A stretch of 64,000 bases of DNA from Styela clava (taxonomy: Eukaryota; Chordata; Ascidiacea; Stolidobranchia; Styelidae): NCBI RefSeq assembly GCF_964204865.1, contig NC_135252.1, forward strand, positions 16,141,383-16,205,382, written 5' to 3'. Shown piece by piece: positions 11,484 to 24,169 of this stretch. The notes beneath the pieces were generated by a model. That model did no database searches. It saw nothing but the letters and a program-made list of their open reading frames with translations, and was not told where the DNA came from. A program made the position numbers and the translations under genes. The stretch's first letter is position 1; each line of letters starts with the position of its first letter.

Positions 11484-12652
11484 ATGAATTTAAAGCTTCT
11501 CACTATTTTGCTTCTCGTTGTCTTGTTGACAATCGACCTTGGTGACTCATGGGGACGCAGAAGACGCCGACGAGGTGGTAGGGGAAGAGGAAGAAGCGTC
11601 TGGAGAAGGGCTAAAAAAGCTATCAGGAAAGTTGGCAAATTCTACAAGAGAAACAGGTTGGTCGGAAAACTTGGTATCGCACTCAAAGAAACATATTTTT
11701 TTAAAAGCAATCACTTCGGAAAGTTAACAATATTCGAAAGTAATAAAATTTGTTGTCAAAGTTGGATTTCTTATTCAAATATATCTAGCCCTATCACAAT
11801 ACAACCTCCACACAACAATGTGAAGTGTTAGACAAACGAATAAATACTCAAAAATGCAAGCAAGCTGAGAGCATTGATATATATTTGTAAGTCCATTTTC
11901 GAAAAATGACAAAATTATTTCAACATAAGAGATCCGGATGTAATGAACCTCGGACTCTAAAAAACAAGTCACGAATTATAGCTAAACAAGAACACTGTCA
12001 ACATTTTACAGGAAAACCATTCATAGAGTTGGAAGAATAGTACTTCGTGGAGCAGCCGCGTATGACAACGAAGACCAGAATAACTTAAATCAGCTTAAGA
12101 ATCAGGTAATGTCGACAAAAATTGCTGAAATAAAAAACGAAAACTATGTCCTTTTATAATACTTCTATATCTGCTTCATCTTTCATCATCAGTATATACC
12201 ACAGTGTGCAAATAGATCAATTGTATGATTTGTTAAATCTTTTCGAGAATCTGGAATCTTATCAAGAGTACCTGGACAACATGGAAGAAGCAATGAATGA
12301 AATGTATCCGGAAGAAGACATTGATCAACTTACGGAAGCATTGGACAGTGTCGTTGACATGAACGACGGTTTGTATTTTCTAATGAAATAAAAGAACTAT
12401 TATCAGTCACAAAAATGGCCATTCGGTGACGAACACCCTAATTTAAGACATGGTCTGCAAAGCTGTAAACACGATCAACAAACAACTGCTTTCAAATCCA
12501 TGAATCCTTATCCTTTCATAATCTTCATAAAATAATAATAATGTTTTCCAATTTCAGAAGATCTTAAAGATTTATATGCGACTGCAAACGAGGAGATGCA
12601 TGAAGTTAGGCCAATTCAATACAATTCAAATGCCAGATGGGTTCAAAGATGA
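11484..12652 (+). CDS. AMP-2: styelin-like precursor with altered acidic tail (160 aa)
   Basis: Coding exons are 11484-11656, 12012-12105, 12248-12368 and 12558-12652. The signal peptide and the start of the mature part match AMP-1 exactly (WGRRRRRRGG), followed by VWRRAKKAIRKVGKFYKRN. Exon 3 reads IHRVGRIVLRG where AMP-1 has IHRVGKWVLRG, so the second Trp is lost. The acidic tail keeps YPEEDIDQL. In the last exon a 10-base insertion relative to AMP-1 shifts the frame. The protein therefore ends ...NARWVQR instead of the family ending ELAMRVANLA, whose codons survive out of frame downstream. The acceptor of exon 4 is TTTTCGAG rather than TTTCCAG. Likely still expressed as a cationic precursor, but tail folding or processing may differ. 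Confidence 0.72.
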
Positions 12653-12659
12653 ATTGGCG

Positions 12660-13654
12660 ATGAGAGTTGCAAATCTTGCGTAATCTTCTCATCCCACTTA
12701 TCGGCAATTTACTTTTATATTCTCAAAAATATTTGAATACATTCGAACAGTTCGGAACATGATGCAGTTTTTGATTATGAGCAAAATGGGCGTCATCTTG
12801 AAGTTCAATGGCTTTTTATTTTCAAATAAATGCCTGCTTTTTAATAGTACTGTATACCATATTCAGAAAAATTCATCAAAAGACCTACGCGATTCACTTC
12901 AATTTGTTACTGTTTGAAAATGTATTTTTAAAAGGTAAAATAAAATCTTTGTCGGAAAACTCTTGTGGATATTTCACCTATATATACAGCGTTGGAAAGA
13001 ATCGAGAGACCCTTCTCAAATATTCGACGAGTCATTCGAATGAAAAGATTTGACTCGAACTAGGAATTCAATAACCGACAGAAAGACTTGTCTTGAAAAT
13101 AGCAAAAAAAAATTAGATCAAATACGATTTACATCGTAAATCAATGTTCTATTCGGGAAATCAAACATTTACATAACATAGTTGCTTCGAAATCTCTTTC
13201 GACATGCCAGAACTTAGAAATCATTTTAAAAATATTGTGATGCAACAATAAAATATAGGAATTCTGAAGGACAACTGATTCTCTGCAAAACAGGACTGTG
13301 GAGTCGGGAATCAAAGTCACAGTTTGACATGCTTTCACCAAAGTCAGAGTCCCGGAAACCGAACTCCCCGGAGTCATGAGTTGGAGTCGAAAATCTGTAT
13401 TCCTCGGAGTCGGAATTGCAGATTTTCAATGATGATAAAAGAAGTCATATTTTCAACGGAAACACAAAAGACGCCAAATTAATATGCAACATATATATAT
13501 ATTTGCTGTTAATCTGTATAAATAAAATTGCTCAATTGAAATTTGAGTTCGTTACATGTCTCAAGACGGCGCTGCAGAGCTACTGTGAGTTACATTTAAC
13601 TCCAGTCATTCTTCGAGTAAGATTGACCATTATCGGACACGAAATGGGCCTCTG
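12660..13654. other. 3' flank of AMP-2, no gene seen
   Basis: Homologous to 2030-3010 downstream of AMP-1. ORFs of 60-90 codons here are not preserved among the three copies and have no recognisable domain. Confidence 0.6.
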
Positions 13655-13915
13655 TATCTTTTTGCTATTATTGGACACGTTTATTGGACACGTTTAGTGG
13701 CCATAACGATCGTTTCAATATTATGTTGTTGTTCTTGTTCTTTGACACGTTTTTAAAAAGTCGCTTTTCTCTTCGAATACTGGACCAAATGCTTTGAAAT
13801 TTTCAGTGGTTAAAGATTAATTTTTTCGCTAGAAGGCTATTACTTTTATTTATTTCAAAATTTTGCGTGAATTCTATGAAATTTGATATTTCGTTTAAAA
13901 TTTTGCTGTATTATT
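13655..13915. repeat. Dispersed repeat Y, copy 1
   Basis: Contains GGCCATAACGATCGTTTCAA, a GTTGTT run, AAGTCGCTTTTCTCTTCGAA and AGAAGGCTATTACTTTTATT. The same sequence appears at about 14305-14545, 36990-37245 (inside AMP-4 intron 2) and, in part, 54565-54830. It is non-coding and of unknown class, possibly a MITE. Confidence 0.6.
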
Positions 13916-14159
13916 TTTTATCCATGGGAACACGGATTTTAGTCAGTGTCGTGACTGGCTGTACGTTTTGATTCTGCAAAATTCTTGCTACTGAAAATTC
14001 AGAACTTTTTTGAGGGTACCGGTAGCGTCAAAGGTACCGGTAAGGACTGATTCGCTCTGGTCTAACGTGTCCATATATTTGTGCGTAGCTCTCTTGTGTT
14101 CTTAAACCATGCAGATAGACACTATAGAAATCAAGCAAGCAGTGCCTAAGTATAAGGAC

Positions 14160-14300
14160 CCAAATGTTTCGCATCATAGGATAGGATTTACATATTTATC
14201 CCGGGGGAGAAGAAAAGCCGATAGGACGACTTGATCATATGGCGAACCACGGCCTCTTGTCTGGTTCCCAGTCCAGGTCGGGTATGGGATTAGTTAGCCA
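14160..14300. mobile_element. Fragment of the long-TIR element
   Basis: ACATATTTATCCCGGGGGAG followed by CATATGGCGAACCACGGCC matches the inner part of the terminal repeats of the element at 27825-30663. Only this fragment is present. Confidence 0.5.
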
Positions 14301-14304
14301 ATTA

Positions 14305-14545
14305 TTGGACACGTAGTGGACATAACGATCGTTTCAATATTATGTTGTTGTTGTTGTTGTTCTTTGACACGTTTTTAAAAAGTCGCTTTTCTCTTCGAAT
14401 ACTGGACCTATTGCTTTGATTTTCAGTGGTTAAAGATAAAATTTTTCTCCAGAAGGCTATTACTTTTTTTTTCGCTATGACGTCATCAAAATTATTGCCA
14501 TTGGGTGGCGCTACGTGTCCATATATTTGAGCATAGCTCTCTTGT
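14305..14545. repeat. Dispersed repeat Y, copy 2
   Basis: Begins TTGGACACGTAGTGGACATA and ends near GCGCTACGTGTCCATATATT, so its ends may be partly inverted (GACACGTAG / CTACGTGTC). This fits a short inverted-repeat transposon. Confidence 0.55.
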
Positions 14546-16620
14546 TATGGTTGTTCTTGTTGGCATTTTTTTGCTTTTGTTGTTGTAAAAAAATCGCCTT
14601 TCTCATTAACTATCTGACCGATTATTTTGAAATTTACAGTGGCTGAAATTGTTGTTGTCGTAGAAGGCTGTTACTTTAATTTATTTCAAAAATAGCTGTA
14701 AGCTCTATGCAGGGCCGGGTTACTATAATTTTAATTATGAACGGATAATTTGAAGGCATTTTTTGGAATATAAACGATTTAAAATAAAAATGATATTTGA
14801 TTTTGTTTCTGTTCAGAAGGTTAAAAAATTAATATACGGCCGGATAAATAATTTTTTTCTAAATTTGATAAACTTTACTCTCTATTAATGACGTCATCTT
14901 CAAAAAGGGACTCACGTATGACATCACCAAGCCCCTCAACGTATAAATCCGGCCCTGACTCAAAGGGAATCGTTTGTTTTTGTGTAGTGATGTTAAAAAA
15001 TTAAAAATTACTTTAGCGTTTCGCGACCACATGTCACCGATCTCTTGGTCAACGAACACGGGAGTTTTTATTAAGCTGAAAGTAGGCTATCGGTTCTGTA
15101 AAATATTTGCTACTACAGTTGTGACTCCAGTCATTTGGTATTTCAATTCACGTTGAAATTGAATGCATGATCATCATCGTTAAAAAAACTGGGAAAGTTA
15201 GGACAGTCCGGGTACCGGTACTTTGGTACTGGTAAGTTACGGTAGCTGTTCCACAGTTGCAGCTTCGTTCAGGATGATTTTGGAGCGGATTTGAATTTTC
15301 GATTTGGCTTTCGTGTCAATATATTTGATCATTGCTCTCGTGTTTATATTTATCCTGCTATGGCTAACGTCGACCTGGTTTCGATGCAAATATAGCAAAG
15401 ACATTGGTCTAACTCTAAGCTAATGCGTTGGCATGATGTGTATTTTTGTATTCGATAGAAGAAGGCTAGCCAGTTATAGCATCGGCCATATTGAAAAAAT
15501 ATGCTAATTTAGATACCCTGCTATTTGATAAGCCAGTAGTCACGACCGGAAAGCGATTCAATAATCTGCTGCTGCTCGATCCCCGCCTTACATTGAGTTC
15601 AGCTATAGAATATTCTTCTTTCGCCTTTGTTACGTCATTTTGCTCCAAATCACGTTCACAATAATTAACGTAGCTTGCTTTATTTGCATGCAAACCTCAA
15701 ACAGACGAGTTATTGAAATGGATTTTTGGTTCATATATTCCATATTAATTAAGAAGAGAACAAATCCATACGTGAGGTGAGGTAAATTTTCATCTATTTA
15801 AACCGTTTTTTCATCATATCTGCCGAAAAGAAATCTTTTTGAGAGCTTGAAACATCGATACGATTAGGTACCATAAATTCACCAATAAAACACAAGATAT
15901 TAAATAGGTAATTTTTTTTTATATTGTCTCTCTCATGCAGGACGTGTATTGTAGTGGGCATGAAAACAATTTTTTTATTTTTAATATATTAAATAATGTA
16001 TACTGGTCAGCGCAATGAGTAAGTTTTCACAGCTTATCTGAGTTTAATATATATATATATATATGATCCAAATTTGTAAATCATTATTACGCTTCACAGC
16101 TGATTGTATGTATATTGGTTTTGCCTTCTATATAAAAATAAAATTCGGCCATATGGAATATGGCCGTGGAATTCATACATTTGCTTCAATGCTAAAAGGT
16201 TTCAATGATAGTTATCGTAGGGCTGTGTAGTGCATATTCGATAGCAATTCTCTGAATAAATATATACTATGTCAATCGCTTTTACACTCATAAGAAATAT
16301 TTCCTCCCAATTTCTCCTTTTTTTAACTCTTTTAACTCTAACTAATTCATTTTATTCTCTCATTTCTTCCGTCTGACTTTTCACGATTTGGAGAACAACT
16401 GCGTGCGCATCAAACGATCTTTTCAAAGCAGCTTGTAATATTTTGCTAATCTGAGGTGGCTCGGTTTATTTTTGTTTTTCTTGGGTGATCAAATATAAAT
16501 ATCATCCGACTATTCCTGAAAATGAATGTACATAAAATGCATCGAAATTAGTAAGTTACCTCAACAAAGATGATAATTGTTAGTATTTATTGTTGTCAAA
16601 ATTGAGATGAACAATGTTGA
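14546..16620. other. Block A2 right part, no gene seen
   Basis: Homologous to 3010-5400. It holds an AT dinucleotide run at 16047-16064. I see no supported ORF. Confidence 0.6.
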
Positions 16621-18023
16621 GCCAAAAAGGAAGAAATACAAATTGTACCTAAGAGTTACAAACCCTACCTATATCAAATCTGCTGAACAGATGTATAAAA
16701 AATCACCATCTTCCAGAGTTCGATAATTCCAAATTTTTATTTATAAAATATATGCAGAATTGTGGAATAGAGGGGTCTATAGCGTTTGATATATTAAAAT
16801 TGTTCAAACTTCCTTTAAATTTTTGGTAACCTTTTAAACGTTGTTAGACAATAATAAGTCACGAAACAATTGAAAAATATTAGTTTCATACTCCTATGAC
16901 GCAGCATGTATGACCCAGGCCAGGAAAATAGCATTCTCACCATCAAAAGGGAACTTGTTGATAGACCTATGCCAGTTTTCATAGCTTATCTAACTATATA
17001 TCAAAGTCTCAACCATGATTTCTTTCGCCGATTTCTATCATATCCGCTACAAAAAGTGTGAAAACAATTGGGACATGCTTGTATGAAGTTTCGTTTCGTT
17101 ATTTGTTTCTTAAAAATAACATGCCGAGCAAACATATGGATATATGTTGCCTCATGTGCGTCAGCGTTATATCCTTTCTGTTTCGAGACATTGAATAAAT
17201 TTTGAATATAACAAAGCAATCATAAACATATGGACACTAATTTATGATAATAAGTAACGAAAATGCGAAAAATAAACGGAATTTCATACCTAATTTAATG
17301 AGAAAAAGTTATCAAAGCAATTTCAAATAAACATTTTCTCTCTCGATTCATTATAGGTACCATAAAAAACATCCATATAAGCGACTCCTCAAGGAGCATT
17401 TGAGAACTTGAAATTTAATAAACTTTAATTATGATCAATTTGCTCCACAATATCCAATCCTTCAGCTCCACTGCTTGGAAACTTGGCCAATTTCAATTTG
17501 CATAAAAATGGTTTGCCTCAATATATTAATGAGTTGAATAAAAATAATGGGTATTAATGGGCGTATAAAAATAATCATTATATCTAAACGCGAGCCGCGC
17601 AACGTGATAAACTACACGACTTATCAATTTAATAAAAATAATGACCGATGATTCGATATAAAGAGCGTTCGCCCAGAAGTTGATTCACAACAACCTAGTT
17701 TGATGATCTGAGAAACCAGATTACTCAAGGTAAGTGATCTGAATATTTTCACGACATCTTCACTGGACGGCTTCGACGTCAAAAATTGTAGTTTTCACTC
17801 AAATATATTGCTGTGATTTTGGGATATGATATATATGTGTATAGGATACTTGTATACAAAGCATATTTGTGTATGAAAAGTATGCATAACATAAAACATT
17901 CACGAAAGAGTATAATAGGGTATTAATATCGTACGTCTTAGCTTAGCTTATATTCTAAATATCCTGTTCTAACACAGAAACACTGCAAGGTTTAAAGATG
18001 AAAAAATACCAATTACTGACATT
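16621..18023 (+). pseudogene. Orphan copy of the AMP-4 promoter, exon 1 and part of intron 1
   Basis: The segment matches 35281-36625 almost base for base, ending abruptly after AATACCAATTACTGACATT. It keeps the TATA box (TATAAAG 17657-17663), the non-coding exon and the perfect donor ACTCAAG|GTAAGT at 17729/17730. It loses everything 3' of mid-intron 1, including the coding exons. About 70 extra bases sit near 17530-17600. A transcript starting here would have no AMP coding exon before the next units unless it spliced across the 8.7 kb to AMP-3. Confidence 0.8.
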
Positions 18024-19231
18024 CAATCGTGGAACGTCTGTGGCGATTACAATGAGTTTTCTATCCATTGTTGAGTCATCAATGGTTTCATTAACCATTA
18101 TAGTTTACTGAAAATAGTCATAGTTCGCCCAGGGTCGGCTCGCTACGCATGAGTGATGCGTTACTACGTCATCAGTTTGCTATATTATGAAGCTTACGGA
18201 AGAGGATTTCCGTTTGAATTTATTTGCGTATTTGGAATGGTTTTGTTGGTTGAAATAACTGAAAAGATATACATAGATGTACTGAGGCATTAGGATAAAG
18301 TAGGAGGTCGTGGCATCTGCCAATCATCTCTGCGTCGGTACTCGGTACCATAAGCTATCAAAGTGGAGTAGGGGCAGAGTATTTCTGATTTTCTGTGATT
18401 GCATTTATTGGATGGTAATTGAAGGTTTATACCAGGATAATAGCACAAAAGTAGGAATTCAGTTACTCCCAGGTAGGGATGGGCAATAAAGAATACCGAA
18501 TCCGGAGGATTTGAATCCCCGGGACTCGGTTTTCGGCGCCGATTTTGTATTTCGGATTTATAATTTATTAATCTGTCTCGCGTGATTATACTTGTGTTTT
18601 CTTGCAAAGAGCTCGCAAACGCGTTTGCGTCAGATATCGAAAACCGTAATCCCAGTTTGAATATTTAGAACCCGAAGACGGCGTTATTGCACCATTTTAT
18701 TGATTATCATCGATTTTTCGAATGCAACAATCTTATTTTTTTGGAATAGTATAACATTCTTTATTTTATATTAAATGACTTTTCGAGTTCTCCCGGAAAA
18801 TGATGAATACTCGACGTTAGATGATAAAACATTATTTGCGATTAATTTAGATCAAATTTTGCTTTTCACGACATCAGGTTTCCAAAAATACGAAGTTATA
18901 ACACAAAACAATGCGCTTTGTTTATTTTTGCGCTCCCAACATATATCTTGGATTTCGATTCGCTGATGAATCCTTTCCTATCGCTTAAGAGCGACACACG
19001 CCTGGCCGGGTGTCGGACGGTATTTTAGTCGACGATAAATTAAAAAAGTTGGGATGATAACTGGAAATAAAAATTTGGTAACAGAAATGAACTTGTCCCA
19101 AGATATTAATATATATATGAGTTTGGCTCTCAGAAGCAATCGTTTTCTGTCAAAGGCACAAGACATTCAAACAATATATAACGATCATATCATATCAGTC
19201 CGATAACCTACATCCTCCTTAGGGTTCCAAT
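18024..19231. other. Single-copy stretch, no feature recognised
   Basis: This stretch has no counterpart elsewhere in the window. ORFs up to about 105 codons exist, but none shows a domain, a signal peptide or the family's exon pattern. Confidence 0.5.
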
Positions 19232-19385
19232 ACATTTGAACCCACGCCATTTGCACCTGTATACTACTGCAGCTATGGAAATTTTTTTAGTTTTGCGGAT
19301 ATTTGAACCCATACTAACCCTAACCCATGGATTTTAGCACCTGTATATAGATTGAACCCGCGCATATACACATGGGTTCAAATGT
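19232..19385. mobile_element. Short inverted-repeat element
   Basis: ACATTTGAACCCA at 19232-19244 is repeated exactly inverted as TGGGTTCAAATGT at 19373-19385. Inside are two copies of a GCACCTGTATA motif. It fits a MITE of about 154 bp. I see no clear target duplication. Confidence 0.55.
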
Positions 19386-19580
19386 ACGGTCACCCCTCCG
19401 CAGACACACACGCAACAATATCGCGTTGAGAGAATACCATGGCGCATCACTCAAGCGTAACGAGAGAACTGTGTAACATAAATAAACAAAGACGAAAAAA
19501 GCGTGAACCAACTATATTAAGTTAACTATGATTGAGGTGTATATGTATACTGTGTATCGTATAATATATATACTGTATGA

Positions 19581-20995
19581 CAGGGGTCGGCAACCCCTGG
19601 CACGCGTGCCAATTGTAGTACGCGAGAGGATTTCTCATGACACACCAAGCGATTTGAGCCATATTCAAATATTTATTTTCGTAGTGCGACAAACATTCTA
19701 CAATTGAACAAAAAATAACAAATTCATTGAAAAAACATACAATATTTAACTGCAATCGACGAGAGGCCGAAATCTGTACCCGAAATCGATGTAGATAAGC
19801 GTGTGCAGTCAATCATCCCCCTCCTTTCAAATTTTTGGAAAACTGAAAAAGTCGCAAATACCTCGTGCGATTGCTTTTTGCTGAAAATCCTGATTGTTTT
19901 TATCAGCGTGACGTGTTATTTAGGCCGTAAACACTTTTAGTTGGTGTTTATTCTCCCTGAATCACAACAATTATTTAACGACAACGATAATAATTACTTT
20001 ATTTTTGCCCAGAATTGAAATTCGCTGAGAGTTATTACATAATCAATCAAAACTAAATACAATTAACCATTAAGCATGTTTATCTCATATTTTTACATCA
20101 AAAGATTGAGTGGTATTTCAGACAAATAATGTTTATATTTTGACGCAAGAAGACGTAACCGCGAGTTACGTTGGACACAAAATTATATCAATATAGAAGA
20201 AAGTTTTAGACTCTCGTAGCTGTCATAAAATGAATATTTTACTGAAGAGAAAAGTTGGTATACGCTGAAAACCTCGGCCTTTTTAACGAGCGCGTAATCG
20301 CGGCGACTGTTCCATAAGGGAATGAAAATTTTCGGTTTTGAAACACCCCTTTCGAAAATCCTGACTGCGCGCCTGGCTGATTTTCATCATTCCACCGTGA
20401 GCTACATGTAACCCTAACAAAAACGATGAAATAAAGGCGCTCCGTAGTGTGTGCACCAAGATGGCGGACACCGGAACGTAGAATGTGTACCAGGTTTTGG
20501 TTAGGGCACAATTTTATTCCAATTTTTCTTATTTCAGTTCTATTACTGTATTTCGAGTTTGGGGACTAGCCACATGACTCCTGTAGTATTAGTACCTGAA
20601 ATTATGGCCTAACCCCAACCTGGTACACATAATACGTTCCAGTGTCCGCCATCATGGTGCACATACTACGGGAGTACCAAAATAAATTTTATCTTTTTTA
20701 GTATTTATCGCGATTTCATTGTTTCTGGCTACAAAACTAATCGCGAGTGGCCTTATTTAATACCTATTACAAGTCGTCCAAAGACAGGTCGGATGTAGAA
20801 ATGCCGTATGACGAAATCTCTCGTACGCTAGTTTCCATGCACGTTATCCAATAAAATGAATTTGTTTTTCATCCCCTTACTATTCAAATCAGGTATAGTT
20901 GGCTATGCAAACCATACACATAAAAATGTTTGGCACGCGAAAGTGCTCATTATTCATATACTGGCACGCCGGGTTCAAAAGGTTGCCGACCCCTG
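19581..20995. mobile_element. hAT-type element with perfect 15-bp TIRs and 8-bp TSD
   Basis: Starts CAGGGGTCGGCAACC and ends with its exact reverse complement GGTTGCCGACCCCTG. It is flanked by the exact octamer CTGTATGA (19573-19580 and 20996-21003). A boundary MITE (20437-20678) lies inside it. Block B2 starts within it near 20366, and only its right part is found in block B1. No transposase frame is recognisable. Confidence 0.88.
20437..20678. mobile_element. Block-boundary MITE inside the hAT element
   Basis: The same inverted arms as at 5889-6128 (CTCCGTAGTGTGTGCACC ... GTGCACATACTACGGGAG), nested in the hAT element at 19581-20995. Confidence 0.65.
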
Positions 20996-21003
20996 CTGTA
21001 TGA

Positions 21004-22169
21004 TATATAACTCAATGGACCTTTACCCGAGCATCGACTTCCTTGTTTACTTCGCGACATTGGCCAATCAGCAGGATGCAAAAAGTGACGTAACAATGCT
21101 TCAATTTCGCATCCGCCAAAGTTCCCTCCCTCCCCCCCCCCCAAAGTTCGGAAATTTTGTTTTGCATGTCTCTTCGTACATGAAGTCCTATTTAGTAGAC
21201 ACTAAACTTAAATTTTACAATTTTTATTGAATTTTGTTCCAATGAGAATCCTATGGAATGGGACAGGCATAATTACCATGGGATGGGATGGGGGACAGAA
21301 AAATATGTCCCATGGACAAGCCTGACAATTACACATTGTTATGTATCGCGGATTCGACAATCGCTATTTAGGGTTTCAAACGTCGAAGAATGATATCATT
21401 TTGTGATATATTTTTAAATCCCATTCTTTCGATGCCGCTACAGTTGGCAATATACCGTGCGATTTAAATAATTTTATTTATCACTAGATGCTGAAAATTG
21501 CGCAATCGCTTGTCAAAGAGTAAAGGTGTCTAACTTAAATGTCAGAATTATCACGAAAAAAAGCATCATCGTCAGGGCCAACTATAAACAATAACATATC
21601 GGGAGGACGATTAAATTGTTGAAACGCGCACTGAATAATATTGTTTGGACCGCAAACCGTGATGCGCCGTACATATAACGACGCCGTTGTGTTTAAGTAG
21701 AAGGTAGAATTTTTTCAAACGGACTGTTACGAACCTCGACCCCCCACACAATTACCCCCCCCCCCCCACAATTAAAATTAAACCATTCGGCATCGCATAA
21801 GATAAAAGCATTTAGATATTTGAGAATATACCAAGCTTGGCAGCTTGACAGTAAAATGATTTAAACTGATCCCTCCTTATTTTCAACTGGATTGAACTCT
21901 CCTTATTTGTTTATCCTAGAATGAACTATTTCCATAAACTGTTCCATATGTTTGTGAATGTATGCAAATATCGTTTATATATATGTATTCAATATATTTA
22001 TAAGCTTTTACTTACAGCAACAGCATATGTTTCAATGCATGAATAAACAAAAGTATTTAATATTTACCAGAAAAATGTATTAATAAGTTTCTGCAAACAG
22101 TATCAGCATATGCCTAAATGCACGAATGAATGCTGCAAATAAATAATGTTGCAATTTACGTAATGAATA
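21004..22169. other. Block B2 interior, no gene seen
   Basis: Contains poly-C runs near 21133 and 21757 and the two insertions absent from copy 1. Nothing coding is recognised. Confidence 0.55.
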
Positions 22170-22177
22170 ATCTAGAA

Positions 22178-23255
22178 CAGTGGTTCTCAACCTTTTGCAG
22201 TTCCCGAATGCGTCCACAAACGTGGTTGGCGCAAGGAGACGCAACAGATAATTGCCAGACATTGCGTGAACGACCCTGTGACGAGAACCAATTTGCGAAA
22301 ATTGAAATACTACCGAATAAATGAGTCTTTATACCTTCGAAAAACTCTATCTAAAAATAAATGAGTTTGTACAACGTTGAAAAACTCTCACTTCAACCTT
22401 AAGAACAAAGTCTGCTAAGCATAAATTCACCGAACAGTTTTAACCGTAATAACATTTATTTAAGGAGAAATATGTCAATACAGAAACCCAAAATTCTTAG
22501 TATGGGGTCATAACAGATTAGTTTTGACATCATTGCATCTGAGGGGTCTTGCAATTACCATAGCCTGTCTCGTCGTTTAACTCAGGTTGCCCCTGATGTA
22601 AGTATATTTTTCATTATCGTACCACACCTGTTTTGCCGGTGGCTGCCTTGATTAAATAAATTTCATGATTTTTCTCACTCGAAACGTCTCTCTGGTATCT
22701 CGGATAAATATTCCTGTCAAAATCGTATGACTTTGGTATAGATACATACTTGGCAATAGATGTACGCAATAGAAGTGAAAGTCAAAGCAAGAATTTTTAC
22801 TTACATTTTTGAAAATATAATTCCGGCAGCGTATGCAGCTACCAGAACGCAACGTTATGGCGTAGTTCCACGGCGATGCGAGGGGTATTTTAACAAAGAA
22901 TATAGAAAAAAATTGATTCAATACAAGCCCTTGTTTTAAAACAGGATGTTTTTTTAAAATTGATAAAGTACAAAACCCTAACTATGTGCTATCAAACTTC
23001 TCCGTTATGACGTTAGCCCCCGTTATGAGGCCATATAGATCCAACAAACATCCAGCTGTTCAGGGTTTAAATGAGCAGAGGACTTCTTACCAAGTTCGGT
23101 TGTTAGACGAATACCGGTACTACGAATCAATAAGAGTTAAAAAAAATCATAAAACTAATGGATATGCCGTCAATACTTTGTATTTTGCTTATAATAGAAA
23201 AAAATTGACGGACCGGCAGCAACGTTGCCGCGGACCCGGCGGTTGAGAAACACTG
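22178..23255. mobile_element. hAT-type element, second copy
   Basis: Duplicate of 7171-8247, with the same CAGTGGTTCTCAACC start, GGTTGAGAAACACTG end and flanking ATCTAGAA octamers (22170-22177 and 23256-23263). It was copied together with block B rather than inserted independently, because the flanks also match. Confidence 0.85.
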
Positions 23256-23263
23256 ATCTAGAA

Positions 23264-24165
23264 TCATTGCAGCATCACTAATGAAGGACAGGTATTAAAA
23301 CAAAATTATGTAACGTTAAACATTTGATGTAAATTTTTAGAGAAATATGGTAGAACATGGTGAAACTAATTCGGTTGTGCATGCCGACCTCGGCTCCTAC
23401 CTGAACATCACCCCTAAAATCATATAAAAGCAGTGTATTCAGATGCCGGTACTGTACTTGGCATCTAGGCTTCCTTAGAATCCCGTCCCCATGGTTACCA
23501 CACTTGACGGTGCCTGGAGTCGAATTTTTGTATGTAATGAATGTTTTTTTCATTCTTGTTGTTGCTGTTTTAATTTACAATGTTTGATTTTTTTACCGAT
23601 TACTGTTGGACTTAAACATTACACGATGGTGAAAAAAAAAGATGAATGATTAGTTACGGCCCTCTATTTTTGCGCAACTGCTCAATCTCTTTGCAAACCG
23701 TTTGTTGGCATTAAACAAAACGGTGATATTATTTACATTGTGCGTGGAATGAGTGACTACTATTTAAAACTTTGATACACATGTTTATCGAAAACGCACG
23801 TAGTGAATATTTTTGTCTCGACAAATATCATAAAGTTTCCTCTAACAATATCGACATTTGTCAAAATGTTACACTGAAACTTTGTATGAAATATATACCA
23901 ATGAGCTCCAATTTCCACTGAATATAACTTGGTAAATAATTTTGGTTAACATTTTGAGCTAAATTATTCGACATTATCTACTTTAAGCATAATAAATAAT
24001 TGGTTTCACGTGATTATGTACCAGATATAATGATATTTTTACGTTGGCATTACATTGAAATGATTCAGTCATTCAATATACAACGTGAGGAAAATCAACG
24101 CATTTCATTTTGTAAAAAATAGACAAGAATAGGCTTTTTTAAATTTTCATTACATACTTAATAAG
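23264..24165. other. No feature recognised
   Basis: Matches 8256-9250 with a few deletions. No gene seen. Confidence 0.55.
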
Positions 24166-24169
24166 ACAT

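Larger units (their letters stand above)
10610..16620. repeat. Segmental duplication block A, copy 2
   Basis: This copy carries AMP-2. Compared with copies 1 and 3 it has extra sequence at about 13660-14540 (two dispersed Y repeats and a fragment of the long-TIR element). It lacks the hAT-end insertion found at 4172-4300. Its right end runs on into a copy of the AMP-4 upstream region rather than into repeat X. Confidence 0.85.

Noticed and set aside
17001-17219. Identical 72-codon minus-strand ORFs at 17001-17219 and 35662-35880
   Set aside because: They are identical because the DNA segment is a recent duplicate. No domain, no support outside this pair.
18500-18620. tRNA-like GGATTTGAATCC segment
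   Set aside because: No acceptor or anticodon stem can be paired around it, and no A or B box is present.
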